Part shown: piece by piece, positions 26,655 through 34,903 of the stretch
How the letters are laid out: each line of letters begins with the position of its first letter
How positions within the stretch are numbered: position 1 is the stretch's first letter
Assembly (NCBI RefSeq): GCF_900496995.4
Contig: NC_044029.1
Span: 15,066,001-15,130,000, forward strand
Direction of reading: 5' to 3'
DNA from: Aquila chrysaetos chrysaetos
Lineage: Eukaryota > Chordata > Aves > Accipitriformes > Accipitridae
DNA: 64,000 bases
Made by a program: the position numbers and the translations under genes
Notes under the pieces: model-generated
Databases searched by the model: none
Seen by the model: only the letters and a program-made list of their open reading frames with translations
What the model was told of the DNA's origin: nothing

Positions 26655-29600
26655 AAAATGGAGAAAAAAAAATCCTGTATCAGAGAGTTGTATTCTTGCT
26701 TATTTCACTTTGATCTTCACAGACAAGACTACAAGGTGGGTCTTTAGAAAGAACCAGTGAGATAAGGAATGCAAATTACTGCTTCAAAACCATTCATATT
26801 TTAAATTCTAGAAAGAAAATCATCCCATATCTAGTTCAGCAATTTAACCCAGTCAGAACTAGATGTGGAAGACCACAGAAAGACCAAAGATTTTCTACAG
26901 ATATCACCTAAAATCAGAACTGTGAGATATTGCTGAATTCTGAAGTTGTCAAAAAAGTTTGTATTTATATTAGTATATATTTCTATATGACTGGTCTTCA
27001 CTCAGCACCCAAGTTAAACAAGCTACATGAAAATTAGTCCATTGCAACCACATTTACAAGGGTGTTTAAATGTGAGAGAAGGTCCAGAATGTCTTTTCAG
27101 AGGTAAGAGCATTTCACAAACTATTGAATTATCATCTTATGGTGTGGGTGAAGACACTTCCATTTTGCTTGCATGTAGTCTTCCACTTGCCTGAGAAACT
27201 TTCTATGCCTACGATATACAACAGCATCAGTCAGAGGTGTGGAAACTGAAAACTGTCATCACTCAAGCACAGCAAGGAACTGCTGAAACACCTTCAGGAA
27301 CCAACCCATCTTTAACAATCACAAGCCAGTGGCCTTACAATTCAACTGCAACTTTGTTGTAGAAAAGCTTGAAAGCATGTTCTTCAGTGGAGTTGTGAGA
27401 CAGTATATTATTCTGGAGCATCCTCATTTTTTTTGTTTGTTAACTTTTAAGCAAATGACAACAGAAATTTAAAAATGCTGAGTGTTCTGTATGGTACTAC
27501 TGGAATTCCTGGGTAGTTATTGTGAATGTATTCATTAATCCATGCAGAGTTTTAAAATGTTATGTTTACTGTGGAAAAATAGATTTAACTGCCAGCATTA
27601 GCCTGCGCAGAAACACTATAATAATGGCAATAGCCTCTGTTACATTAGATGCTTTGACGATACAGGCAGAATAATGGAAAAAAAATCTACTTTAAATCCT
27701 GTATCAACACACAAGATCTGAAGACAAGAGAACAAACTGTAACACTCAGGTTGTTTCTGAGATGAAGAATGCATACAGAAATTGAAGCCTTTGAAAGAAA
27801 AATCTAGATCTGAGGATCCGGTTCTTAAACTATGTTGAAGTTTACAATACCACATCCTGTACTGTCACCTCTTTCCCAAGAATCACTGTATCAGCATGGA
27901 AAAAACCCTCAGTTTCACTCTACTAGGGAAATATCAGTAATTCAGATTTCTACTACAAAAAGTCAAACTGGTTTTACTTGTTACCAACAAGCCTACAGAT
28001 CTTACTCTAAAGCCCGTGGGAAGTATGGAATTTATTCTCAAACTGAATACAGTATTTGCAACCATCATCTCTGGTAGACTGCTCTTTCCTCATCAAAGAA
28101 GGGGGCTAACCATCAGTGACAGCTCATAATTTCAACGCTTCAAGAGAAAACACATCAACAAAAACCCCCAATTTTCCTTCTGCAGTCATGGATGACATCA
28201 TTATATTGACAGTTCGATTGATGAGGAAGTAATTTCAGGGCCAAATCACACAAAAATTCAAGGAAAACATGACTACGAACTGCCATAGCTCAGAAACTAC
28301 AAGCAAGCTATCCAAAATACATGCAACATGCTGGTTAAGTAAGATGAAAAACAGAAGGTATTCCTTTGCAAGGACTTCACTAAACTTGCACATCAAGAAA
28401 TACCATATATCAAAATACCATCACTATTCTCTAAGATGTTATCTACATCTGGTTAATCTACCTTCAGTAACCACGGTGACACAGCTCAATCCAAACATGG
28501 CAGAAAAAATGCAAATGCATAGAGACATGAGGAGATAAGGTCCCAGGCACTGAATCACTAAGCGTTTTAACACCTTCTGTTTTCCTGATGCTGCTTTAAA
28601 AGGGTAGCAACACAAGGAGAGAGGTTCAGATCATATGAAGCAAGGGCTCTTCAGCTCCACTTTACAGAATGTAGCCAGAAATTACATCTTCAGTGAAAAA
28701 AGTAAGCAAAAATTACCTGAATGGTCTCAACAAAGAGTGAAAAATCTATGTCATTTTAATTAAGGGGGCATTTTAAGACAAAAGTATGTCCAATCTTACA
28801 TGCTCCATTAGTATAGAATGCTGCCCTGCTGTTACTTCTGACCCAACCCTTCTCCCAATCTTAAGACATGATCTGGTGCTGCAACCAAACTAGATTGAAG
28901 CAGAAAGCATATTTCCTCTTAACAAGAAACAAATTTTTGAAAGACTTTTTTTTAACAATTTTGCCAGCAATGCTGTTCATTTTGAGAAGTAAAGTCTGAG
29001 GTCTTAAGAAATACAAGGTATACATAAAGGAGAAAAAAAAAAAAAAAAAAAAAGAAATCTTTATTCTGTTCCTGAATAATTTCTTCACGAACCATACTTA
29101 AATGACTAGCAATTACATGCCATACATATATTCTCCAATATAAAAAAAAAATGAGAGCATACTAAGAAGAAAGTTGCACTCCAAGCAGAGACATCAAAAA
29201 AAAAAAAAACAAAACAAAAAAAACCCACACAGATAGTGGATCCCCAAGCTTCAAAATTTCTATTTCCTTTCTAGTTCTCTTTCTGATCACAACTGCAACA
29301 AATTCAAATCAATCTTGAATGCATATTACAATAGCATACAGTTTGGGTAAGAAATTTGAAACAAATGAAAAAAGCAAGATATCAAATTTGTGTTTACTTT
29401 ATTCACTCCTGGAAAGTCTGTAGTCTGTAAGGTTTCCAGGCTCAATGAGCTCACAAAATTCAAGTGCAAATTGTAATTCTCATTTTTCTCACTGTTCCTA
29501 ATAAACAGCACAGAGACTTACAGAGAATTTAAATACATTATGCAAAAAACAACCAGCTATACACAGGCACTACCTGTTAATTGTATCTACAGATTTTTAA

Positions 29601-32030
29601 ACAAGTACGCATTGACAAAAGTGAATATACTTGGAAACAAAAGTTTAAAGACTGCGTGACATACTGAATACTGCAGAGTGAGCACAGCCCTATGTGAACA
29701 GCCATGACCTTTGGAAAAAAGCTATCAGAGACGAATTAGGGATAGAAAAAACTAGTCCTCATGCAGGAAGTAGAAGAAAGTAGATATTACAGAAGGAATA
29801 GGGTTTATTGTTGTACAGTCTGTAAAGACTCCTGCTGTGACTCCTGTGTTACTGAGCAATTCTGAAACAGTGCAAGTTTAGGAAGACAAGCAAAGAAGTT
29901 ATCCATCACTGGTAAGAATCAACCTGATGGGTTGAGAATTAGCAAGAACTTTGACGTCAACAGTCTCAAGTTAGTGCTGAATTGCTTTTGTTAAGAAGAC
30001 CCAAAGGGTGTGAAAATACAGAACATGCAGTTAGTATGTCCTAGCAGCCTTAATGCCATTTCCTTAAAAATGACCTTAACAAATTTCGGAGTGAAATAGG
30101 AAACACTTCAATCGTTAAGAGACAAAGCAGTATACACTGGAGTTAAGATTTTTCAGGTAATCCCAAAGTAACAGCAGCAGATCTGAGTTGTCGTTTTCAA
30201 GTACGTTAGCTGTATTTTGGTATACTGTCAGGAGCTTGAAGAGCTCTTCTAAAGTTTAAACTTTAATTTGTTCTTACTTTCTAAGGTTCCAAGTTTAACT
30301 GCTAGGGTTATATATTCACATACAAGGTCCTCAAACTTAACCCGGGTTAATGTTTCCTTTCAGTGGTCAAATGCCAAGTAAAACGAACACATTAGCAAAG
30401 GAAGCAACTAGTCAGCAATAAAACAATCAACAGAAGAAGTGGTGTCAGAATCCATATTTAAGATTCACATTAACAAGGGCAAATGCAACTATGACAAAAA
30501 CGATGACTACGTTCAACAAGATGAGGTAACAAACAGGAAAACAAGTTCAAACAGAAGATAAGATGAGCTTAAATCTAAAGAATAGAATCATGTAGAGCAG
30601 AGGAAAGGACACAGATACAAATAGCACAAAATCTACTCGAAAGTTTAAGCACAGAGGGATGTTAAAATGATAAATAATGGCTTTGCATTTATATAGCACC
30701 ATCCATCCAAACAAGACAAAGCGCTTTACAAATATTAATGAATTGAGCCACAGTGTCTTCAAAGGTATCCATATTCAATTTGAAGTGTGGTGTAACAGTA
30801 CTCTAAAGACCAGCAACACCTTTATTGCTTCTTTCCTATGCAGGCATTCCCCTATGAAACATCACAAGCACCCTTGTTCTAAAGCATATTCCATGACACA
30901 TGCTACACTTTTATACTCTAGGAGAAAGAAGACTCAAGAGGTATATAATCAGCATCTATAAATACTTATACGGTAACAATGGAATGACAGAAAATTACTC
31001 CTATTCTCAAATGTCAGAATGAAGGAATGGTCTACATTTCAAAGAAAAAGCATTTTTAACCAGATATTGCAGCAAAAGCTTTCCATGGTTAAGTAGCAGC
31101 AGCACTAGAAAAAAACATTATCAAGGAATAATTCTAAGACATTAGCACTGCACACATTCAGAAAACTTTACATAAAACAGTTACATCCTAATAACTCTAT
31201 AAGAAATGAGCAGACTCAGACTGCACCTTCTGGCCCATCTATCATTCTGCAATATTAGAACCACTTTGAAGAGAGAAAAAGCAGGAGGAGACAAGACAAC
31301 GAGCCTTACCCTCTGAGCTTTTGCAAGTTCTTCTTTCAATCGTTCATAGCCCTTTTCTCTTACTTCCAGTACAGATGGGCTCCGTAAGTGAGATAAACTG
31401 TCTGTACTCAACCCAAAAATATCTTCATTTCCTTCAGCAACATCTGCTACTGTAGCACCCTGCAAAAACTCTCTCTCTACGTTATTGCTCTCCTTTCTGG
31501 AATTATTGTGATTGAATGACCCACCCTGGGGTCCAGAGGTAGAACAAAGTACTGCGTCGGTAACATTGATGCTGTAAAGAGAGTGATATATTTTTTATTT
31601 ATATAATACATTAAGAAGAAATATTTTAGAAATGGCAGTAGTGGTGTTGAATGTACCATTATGGACACAATTTAATATTACAACATTGTAAGTAATATTA
31701 AAATACTATCTTTAGTAAAGCAAACAGTTTATATGCAACAAACATCAGCAATTTAAATAAAAAGACACAGAGAACTTACCTGACACCTGATACTTCACCA
31801 CAATTCAGTTGTCTGGGAGATGAATAAACAGGTTGTGTGGGAAGGTCAGAAACATTTAATGCATTGGGTTGGATTGGTGTGGAGGACACAACTGAAGGAT
31901 GCGGTCGGTAGATAACACCGGGTGAGGTAGTTTGTTCCTGAGTCCCTGGCTCATTTACTCCAAGAAGATCTGGTGTAGTAGGCGAAGCGAGGTTCACTTC
32001 ATGAAAGCCTTCCAAGGGGTCACTGGCCAT
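6413..32030 (-). CDS. RAB3IP: RAB3IP (Rabin8), RAB8 guanine-nucleotide exchange factor; full coding span
   Basis: Ten coding exons join to a 461-residue protein: 32030-31780, 31571-31310, 24006-23911, 21362-21285, 20911-20708, 15457-15329, 13025-12913, 9506-9407, 9299-9230 and 6495-6413. All borders are GT/AG and the phases close without a stop. The product closely matches human Rabin8 (about 460 residues). It has an N-terminal Ser/Thr/Pro-rich part (1-130), the Sec2-type coiled coil that binds and opens RAB8 (about 150-245), a basic phosphorylated linker (260-280) and a conserved C-terminal region (298-461) used for membrane and partner binding. Rabin8 acts on RAB11-positive vesicles, is activated by RAB11, and recruits RAB8 for ciliary membrane growth and polarised secretion. 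One residue more than the human 460 form is explained by an extra residue near position 130. Introns range from 107 bases to over 7 kb. I found no frameshift or damaged key residue. Confidence 0.95.
9230..9299 (-). CDS. RAB3IP: RAB3IP coding exon 9, residues 412-435
   Basis: Seventy bases encode [20 protein letters not shown] and QQD, ending in phase 1. The 107-base intron upstream (9300-9406) is the shortest in the gene. The acceptor is TGGGTTCAG and the donor GTGAGT. Confidence 0.95.
9407..9506 (-). CDS. RAB3IP: RAB3IP coding exon 8, residues 378-411
   Basis: One hundred bases encode [20 protein letters not shown] and on to [11 protein letters not shown]. The Cys/His-containing segment (C..C.H) is conserved in Rabin8, and a metal site there is only a possibility. 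The acceptor is TTTTGTAG and the donor GTAAGT. Confidence 0.95.
12913..13025 (-). CDS. RAB3IP: RAB3IP coding exon 7, residues 341-378
   Basis: It encodes [20 protein letters not shown] and on to [11 protein letters not shown], matching human Rabin8 with one I-to-V change. The acceptor is TCTCTTGCAG and the donor GTATGT. The exon ends in phase 2, splitting the Lys codon completed in the next exon. Confidence 0.95.
13026..15328 (-). other. RAB3IP intron
   Basis: Intron between coding exons 6 and 7. Apart from a G16 run at 14526-14541 nothing was recognised. Confidence 0.6.
14526..14541. repeat. (G)16 homopolymer
   Basis: Uninterrupted run of 16 G on the plus strand within a RAB3IP intron, which is a C run in the pre-mRNA. 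Length is likely to be unreliable in assembly. Confidence 0.9.
15329..15457 (-). CDS. RAB3IP: RAB3IP coding exon 6, residues 298-340
   Basis: Forty-three residues beginning [20 protein letters not shown] and ending CLTFSKSE, nearly identical to human except a Leu-to-Ser change at FR(L/S)WKDE and Q to R in IYREDIF. It belongs to the C-terminal Sec2-like region. The acceptor is TTCTAG and the donor GTAATG. Both ends are phase 0. Confidence 0.95.
16865..17269 (+). mobile_element. Solo LTR of an avian endogenous retrovirus (probably ERVL class)
   Basis: It begins TGTCCTGGGTTTGGCTGGG and ends CCAGGACA, the TG...CA ends of an LTR. The flanks carry an exact 5-bp duplication, ACTGC, at 16860-16864 and 17270-17274. 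The body holds blocks I recognise from an LTR common in bird genomes: AGCTGACCCAAACT, GTGAGCAATTGCATCGTGCA, the poly(A) signal CTATTAAACTGTCC and CCCACTGGGGGGAGTGAG. No internal retroviral genes are present, so it is a recombination product. At 405 bases it is shorter than typical copies; the U3 section between the start block and CACAAGAAGCTGGG appears deleted. A 5-bp duplication fits ERVL-type integrases. It is antisense to RAB3IP. The family name cannot be assigned here. Confidence 0.85.
19440..20450 (-). mobile_element. Ancient CR1-type LINE relic
   Basis: The plus strand reads as the antisense of old amniote CR1 3' regions. Degenerate blocks occur in the right order: GACAATGAGTTGTAAAGTTT, CATAGGTTTGACCATCTAAT, TATTCCTTTCCTAACAACTC, TTTCAGAGAATTATCCACAA, TTTCATCTGCTG and CATTATTGATCTATAAAATG. 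The copy is heavily diverged with no open frame, so it is dead. It lies in the RAB3IP intron in the same sense as the gene. An A33 run at 20207 interrupts it. Borders are approximate. Confidence 0.7.
20207..20239 (+). repeat. (A)33 homopolymer
   Basis: The longest A run in the window, inside the CR1 relic; on the RAB3IP sense strand it is a T33 tract, about 500 bases downstream of coding exon 5. Confidence 0.9.
20453..20478 (+). repeat. (T)26 homopolymer
   Basis: Uninterrupted T run within about 230 bases of the donor end of RAB3IP coding exon 5, on its downstream intron side. It forms an A26 tract in the RAB3IP pre-mRNA. Confidence 0.9.
20708..20911 (-). CDS. RAB3IP: RAB3IP coding exon 5, coiled-coil end and phospho-linker, residues 230-297
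   Basis: This exon encodes [16 protein letters not shown], which ends the coiled coil, then a Ser/Pro-rich segment ([10 protein letters not shown]) and a basic linker containing [12 protein letters not shown]. The linker holds an H-x-R-x-x-S motif at residues 268-273. It corresponds to the NDR2 (STK38L) site Ser272 of human Rabin8, whose phosphorylation switches binding from phosphatidylserine to the exocyst subunit SEC15. The acceptor follows a C-rich run (CCCCCCAAG) and the donor is GTAACA. Confidence 0.95.
21285..21362 (-). CDS. RAB3IP: RAB3IP coding exon 4, Sec2 coiled coil, residues 204-229
   Basis: Seventy-eight bases encode [19 protein letters not shown] and on to LKEAQGK, continuing the heptads of the exchange domain. 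The acceptor is ATAG and the donor GTGAGT. Differences from human are conservative (R/K, I/V, T/A). Both ends are phase 0, so skipping would remove 26 residues in frame from the exchange domain. Confidence 0.95.
21363..23910 (-). other. RAB3IP intron with MIR-like SINE tail
   Basis: A 2.5-kb intron between coding exons 3 and 4. Apart from the SINE-like piece at about 22160-22230 nothing was recognised. The short adjacent intron (20912-21284, 373 bases) is also empty. Confidence 0.55.
22160..22232 (+). mobile_element. MIR/CORE-SINE-like 3' tail
   Basis: The stretch CTGTAAAGCGCCTAGCACAT followed by GGACGCTATATAAATAAAA closely resembles the 3' tail of MIR-type SINEs (GTAAAGCGCCTGGCACA...GCGCT-AATAAA). 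The upstream part is too diverged to define the left end. This is an old amniote-level repeat if correct. Confidence 0.45.
23911..24006 (-). CDS. RAB3IP: RAB3IP coding exon 3, Sec2 coiled coil, residues 172-203
   Basis: Ninety-six bases encode 32 residues beginning [14 protein letters not shown] and ending [11 protein letters not shown]. The stretch is apparently identical to human Rabin8 as I remember it. It is the core of the Sec2-like coiled coil, and the LTASLFE segment contacts the RAB8 switch regions in the family. Acceptor ATAG and donor GTTTGT flank it. The donor is weaker than its neighbours because position +3 is T. Confidence 0.95.
25635..25661 (+). repeat. (A)27 homopolymer
   Basis: Uninterrupted A27 preceded by CTCTCTC, in a RAB3IP intron. 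It is followed by about 100 bases rich in AAAG and AAAA. Confidence 0.9.
26624..26649 (+). repeat. (A)26 homopolymer
   Basis: Uninterrupted A26 in a RAB3IP intron; no adjacent retrotransposon body could be recognised. Confidence 0.9.
30681..30745. mobile_element. Old SINE/MIR-like motif
   Basis: The stretch GCATTTATATAGCACC followed by AAAGCGCTTTACAAATATTA resembles a widely conserved vertebrate repeat (TTTATATAGCGCC...AAAGCGCTTTACAA). The family is uncertain and no ends can be defined. Confidence 0.4.
31310..31571 (-). CDS. RAB3IP: RAB3IP coding exon 2, residues 84-171
   Basis: It follows an acceptor (TTTACAG) and ends at GTAAGG. It encodes a variable stretch and then the conserved block [39 protein letters not shown] and LAKAQR, which leads into the coiled coil. 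Around residue 130 ([18 protein letters not shown]) it differs most from human and is one residue longer. It is separated from the previous coding exon by an intron of only 208 bases. The exon ends in phase 0. Confidence 0.95.
31780..32030 (-). CDS. RAB3IP: RAB3IP coding exon 1 (start codon), residues 1-84
   Basis: It begins [20 protein letters not shown] and matches human [20 protein letters not shown]. The region is rich in Ser, Thr and Pro and probably disordered. The exon itself starts at 32055 after an acceptor (TTTAATTCAG) and carries 25 bases of 5' leader. The donor is GTAAGT at 31774-31779. The start ATG has A at -3 and G at +4, a strong context. Two ATGs lie in the leader (see the upstream ORF entry). 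The exon ends in phase 2. Confidence 0.95.
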
Positions 32031-32047
32031 AATAAAAGCCTCATCAT
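31994..32047 (-). other. Upstream ORF overlapping the RAB3IP start
   Basis: Tandem ATGs at 32045-32047 and 32042-32044 open a 17-codon frame that passes through the RAB3IP start codon in another phase and stops at TGA 31994-31996. The first ATG is in weak context; the second has A at -3. An overlapping upstream ORF of this type usually lowers initiation at the main start, so it could damp RAB3IP translation. Whether it is translated cannot be told from sequence. Confidence 0.6.
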
Positions 32048-33526
32048 ATGAAACCCTGAATTAAATAATCACATTATCAGAACGCAAACAGGAAATATTT
32101 AATTATACCTGACAACTATTTGACTTAAAAAAACCACTCAGACAAATATGTTCAGAATACTTCATCATATAATGGAAACTCTGGACTTATCTTGCAAAAG
32201 TATGAACTTCAACCACCAATTTTTTCCACACATTGGACTGCTGAGTGCAGAAGATCTAATAGCAGACTTCGCATCTAAATGAGATGATGAAATGAAGAAC
32301 ATGCTCTATATCATAAAACAAAGTCATCTTTAATATAGCCTAGAGCTGTTTTGTATCAAAACACAAATATATTACATTCATAAAAGAGGGGGAGCCCTAG
32401 GAACCGGTAAAAAAACCAAGTACTTAAAAACCTAAAGCTTTGACTTTTAATCTCAACGAAGCAAATGATCTAGAGACAGAAATCAGTGAACCTTTAAATA
32501 AATTATAGTCCATAGTGATTTTGGTTAAATTACACATCTGATCTTGTAACATTTCACTGAAATGGCAGAACTAGCCAATAAGACTTCTCATGAGGTATGA
32601 TGATGTGTATTTAATACATCACATGATTAAGTGATAACAACAATTGTGACTAAGTATCATACAAAAAATATATTACAGGTAAAAGAGTACTATGAACAGG
32701 CAATTCAACTGACAATATCTTTTAGTTTGGGTTTCGTTTTTTTTTTTTTTAATTCCATATGTTTTTCAGAAGATCAACACAAACCAAGTACAACACATGA
32801 ATTTTACAAGCCCCAACAGAAAGCTATTTTCCAGCAGCTTATCAGAGATCACAAAAATCTTTGCATGATTCAAAACTAAAAATTGAAAGTAGTATGGAGA
32901 AATTTGTGAAGGAATTACTTAGCAGTGATTATTCACTGCAAAAAACATTTTCCATGTTATATAAATATAGAGAAAATTAAGGCTTCACAAAGGTACTTAA
33001 CATGCAAAAAACGAACCATAGCATCTAAATGAGAGAATACATTGCATTTTACAGAGAAATCTGCTTGGATCTTACAACTGAAAAGACAAGGCAGAGAGAA
33101 GATCTAGAAAGATGATGGCCCACGAAGAGATGATGCCATCTACTTACACGTACGTCCAGTTCATTAGCTACTTCATAAAGCACACAGGAAAACACAAAGA
33201 ATGGAATCCCCAAATTAGCATATGCAGTAATGTTTTATTTACATCAGTACTTTTTGCTCATCTTAAACTCAGAGAACACTGTTCAAAACTGTTTTGCCTC
33301 AAGTATTGTACTGTGTATACATCCATGTTAAATAAGCTGCTTTTCCACATTATCAGGTGCATGTCAAATTCATTTGTTCAGACAGAAAGGGTATGAAAGG
33401 GTATGTTACTAATTTTTCTCTGTCTCTGTTAATTGCTCCCACAAAAAAAACAAAATCAAACACCCCTAAGAAACTACCCAGACTTAAGGGACAAAAAGTA
33501 CCTCACAAGAATAAAAAGGACTTTGC

Positions 33527-33541
33527 GGGGGGGGGGGGGGG
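33527..33541. repeat. (G)15 homopolymer
   Basis: Run of 15 G on the plus strand in RAB3IP intron 1. Confidence 0.9.
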
Positions 33542-34867
33542 TGCAGGCAGGGTGGTTTCTGCAGAAAATTTTACACAGAAATTTGTTTTATTTTGAACTA
33601 TTAACAGCAGTTGCACAAACATGATTTACACAGAAAAACACTGTCACAGTTTTGTGCTTTGGAGCTTTTCTGCCATAACACAGAGATGAACAGCTTATTT
33701 TTGAGTTTAAGTAAGTTTGAAAAATATTCTTGTTTGTTTTCCCTATAGTTCTTCTTAACTGTTACAAGCATTATAATTACATGCTCTAAGTGATGATAAA
33801 GGCTGTTGAGTCAAGAAATTAAAATGAAGGGACTTCCAGAGCTACAGGACATTTCTTCAAGGTTAAATTTCAAAAATGTTTTCAGCTCTACAGGGCAACT
33901 ATTACACGTCATTGTTTTACATTTAATAAGCCAAAATACTGCCATCTTGAAAAAAATAAAATTGCAGAAACAGTTCTTTAAGGTTCATCAGCCCAGCTGA
34001 AAAACACCTATCTGGCCAGTCTCAAACTCAGGTTCACATCTACACAAACACATTCGCTTTCATTGCTCCCACCACTCTCCTCTTTTTTGATGACCAAGCA
34101 AGCCATACCCAATACTACTGTACTGGCAACACCATGAAGATGTCTCTACATTCCCGATTCTTTGGATTCCAGTCTTCACAATTAACAGAAGATGCAGGCT
34201 TCTGAACAGGGATGTAGAAAGGCTGCCTGGATGCCTTTCCTTTTCTATGCCTACAGCACCTAGGAAAGTGCACCAAAAACCACCCAAGAGAAGCAAAGAT
34301 TGAGAACCTAGCTAAGAGCAAAACGGGAACAACTCTTCTGCCACATCTTCCTCTCTGTCGACTAGTTTGAAAGACATGTTCCTAGTTCCACTGAAAACTC
34401 ACAATCTGACTGGATGTTCAATAGTGGTACCACAGTATTTCGCATCACCAGTACCACTGGTCGTTTTCAGTTGCATACCTCATTGGGCTGAAATTTGCTA
34501 TGAAAGTTTTCTTTTTTTCCCCAAACTGATTTTTTAAAAACACTATTTAGCCATTTCCAAGGGAAAAAAGGCTCAGAAAAAACTTATTTGTCAGTTTTTA
34601 ATGTATTTTACTATTTCTGCACAAATCTCAGGGCTATCTGTTTGGAGCAAAAACTTTAAGTACATCAAGTAAGCGATAGGCTCAAAGATGCGCCACTCCA
34701 TATCCTTATGATAATTTACACAAATTCAGCTACGTTATGAAGTGCAGAAAGTCACACTGACTCACACAGAGAAAAATGATTAGAAGCCTGCTTAATGTCT
34801 TCCAAATGTTCAAATGCATTTCTAGCTCAGGACCATCACATCAATCTACACCAAGCAAAGTGGTATG

Positions 34868-34872
<5 letters not shown>

Positions 34873-34900
<28 letters not shown>
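34873..34900 (+). repeat. (A)28 homopolymer
   Basis: Uninterrupted A28 in the first intron of RAB3IP. Confidence 0.9.

Positions 34901-34903
<3 letters not shown>

Larger units (their letters stand above)
24007..31309 (-). other. RAB3IP 7.3-kb intron
   Basis: Intron between coding exons 2 and 3. It contains A runs at 25635-25661, 26624-26649 and 29033-29053, a T14 at 24909-24922, a small hairpin with direct repeats at 26041-26083 and a SINE-like motif at 30681-30745. No other gene is seen on either strand. Confidence 0.6.
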
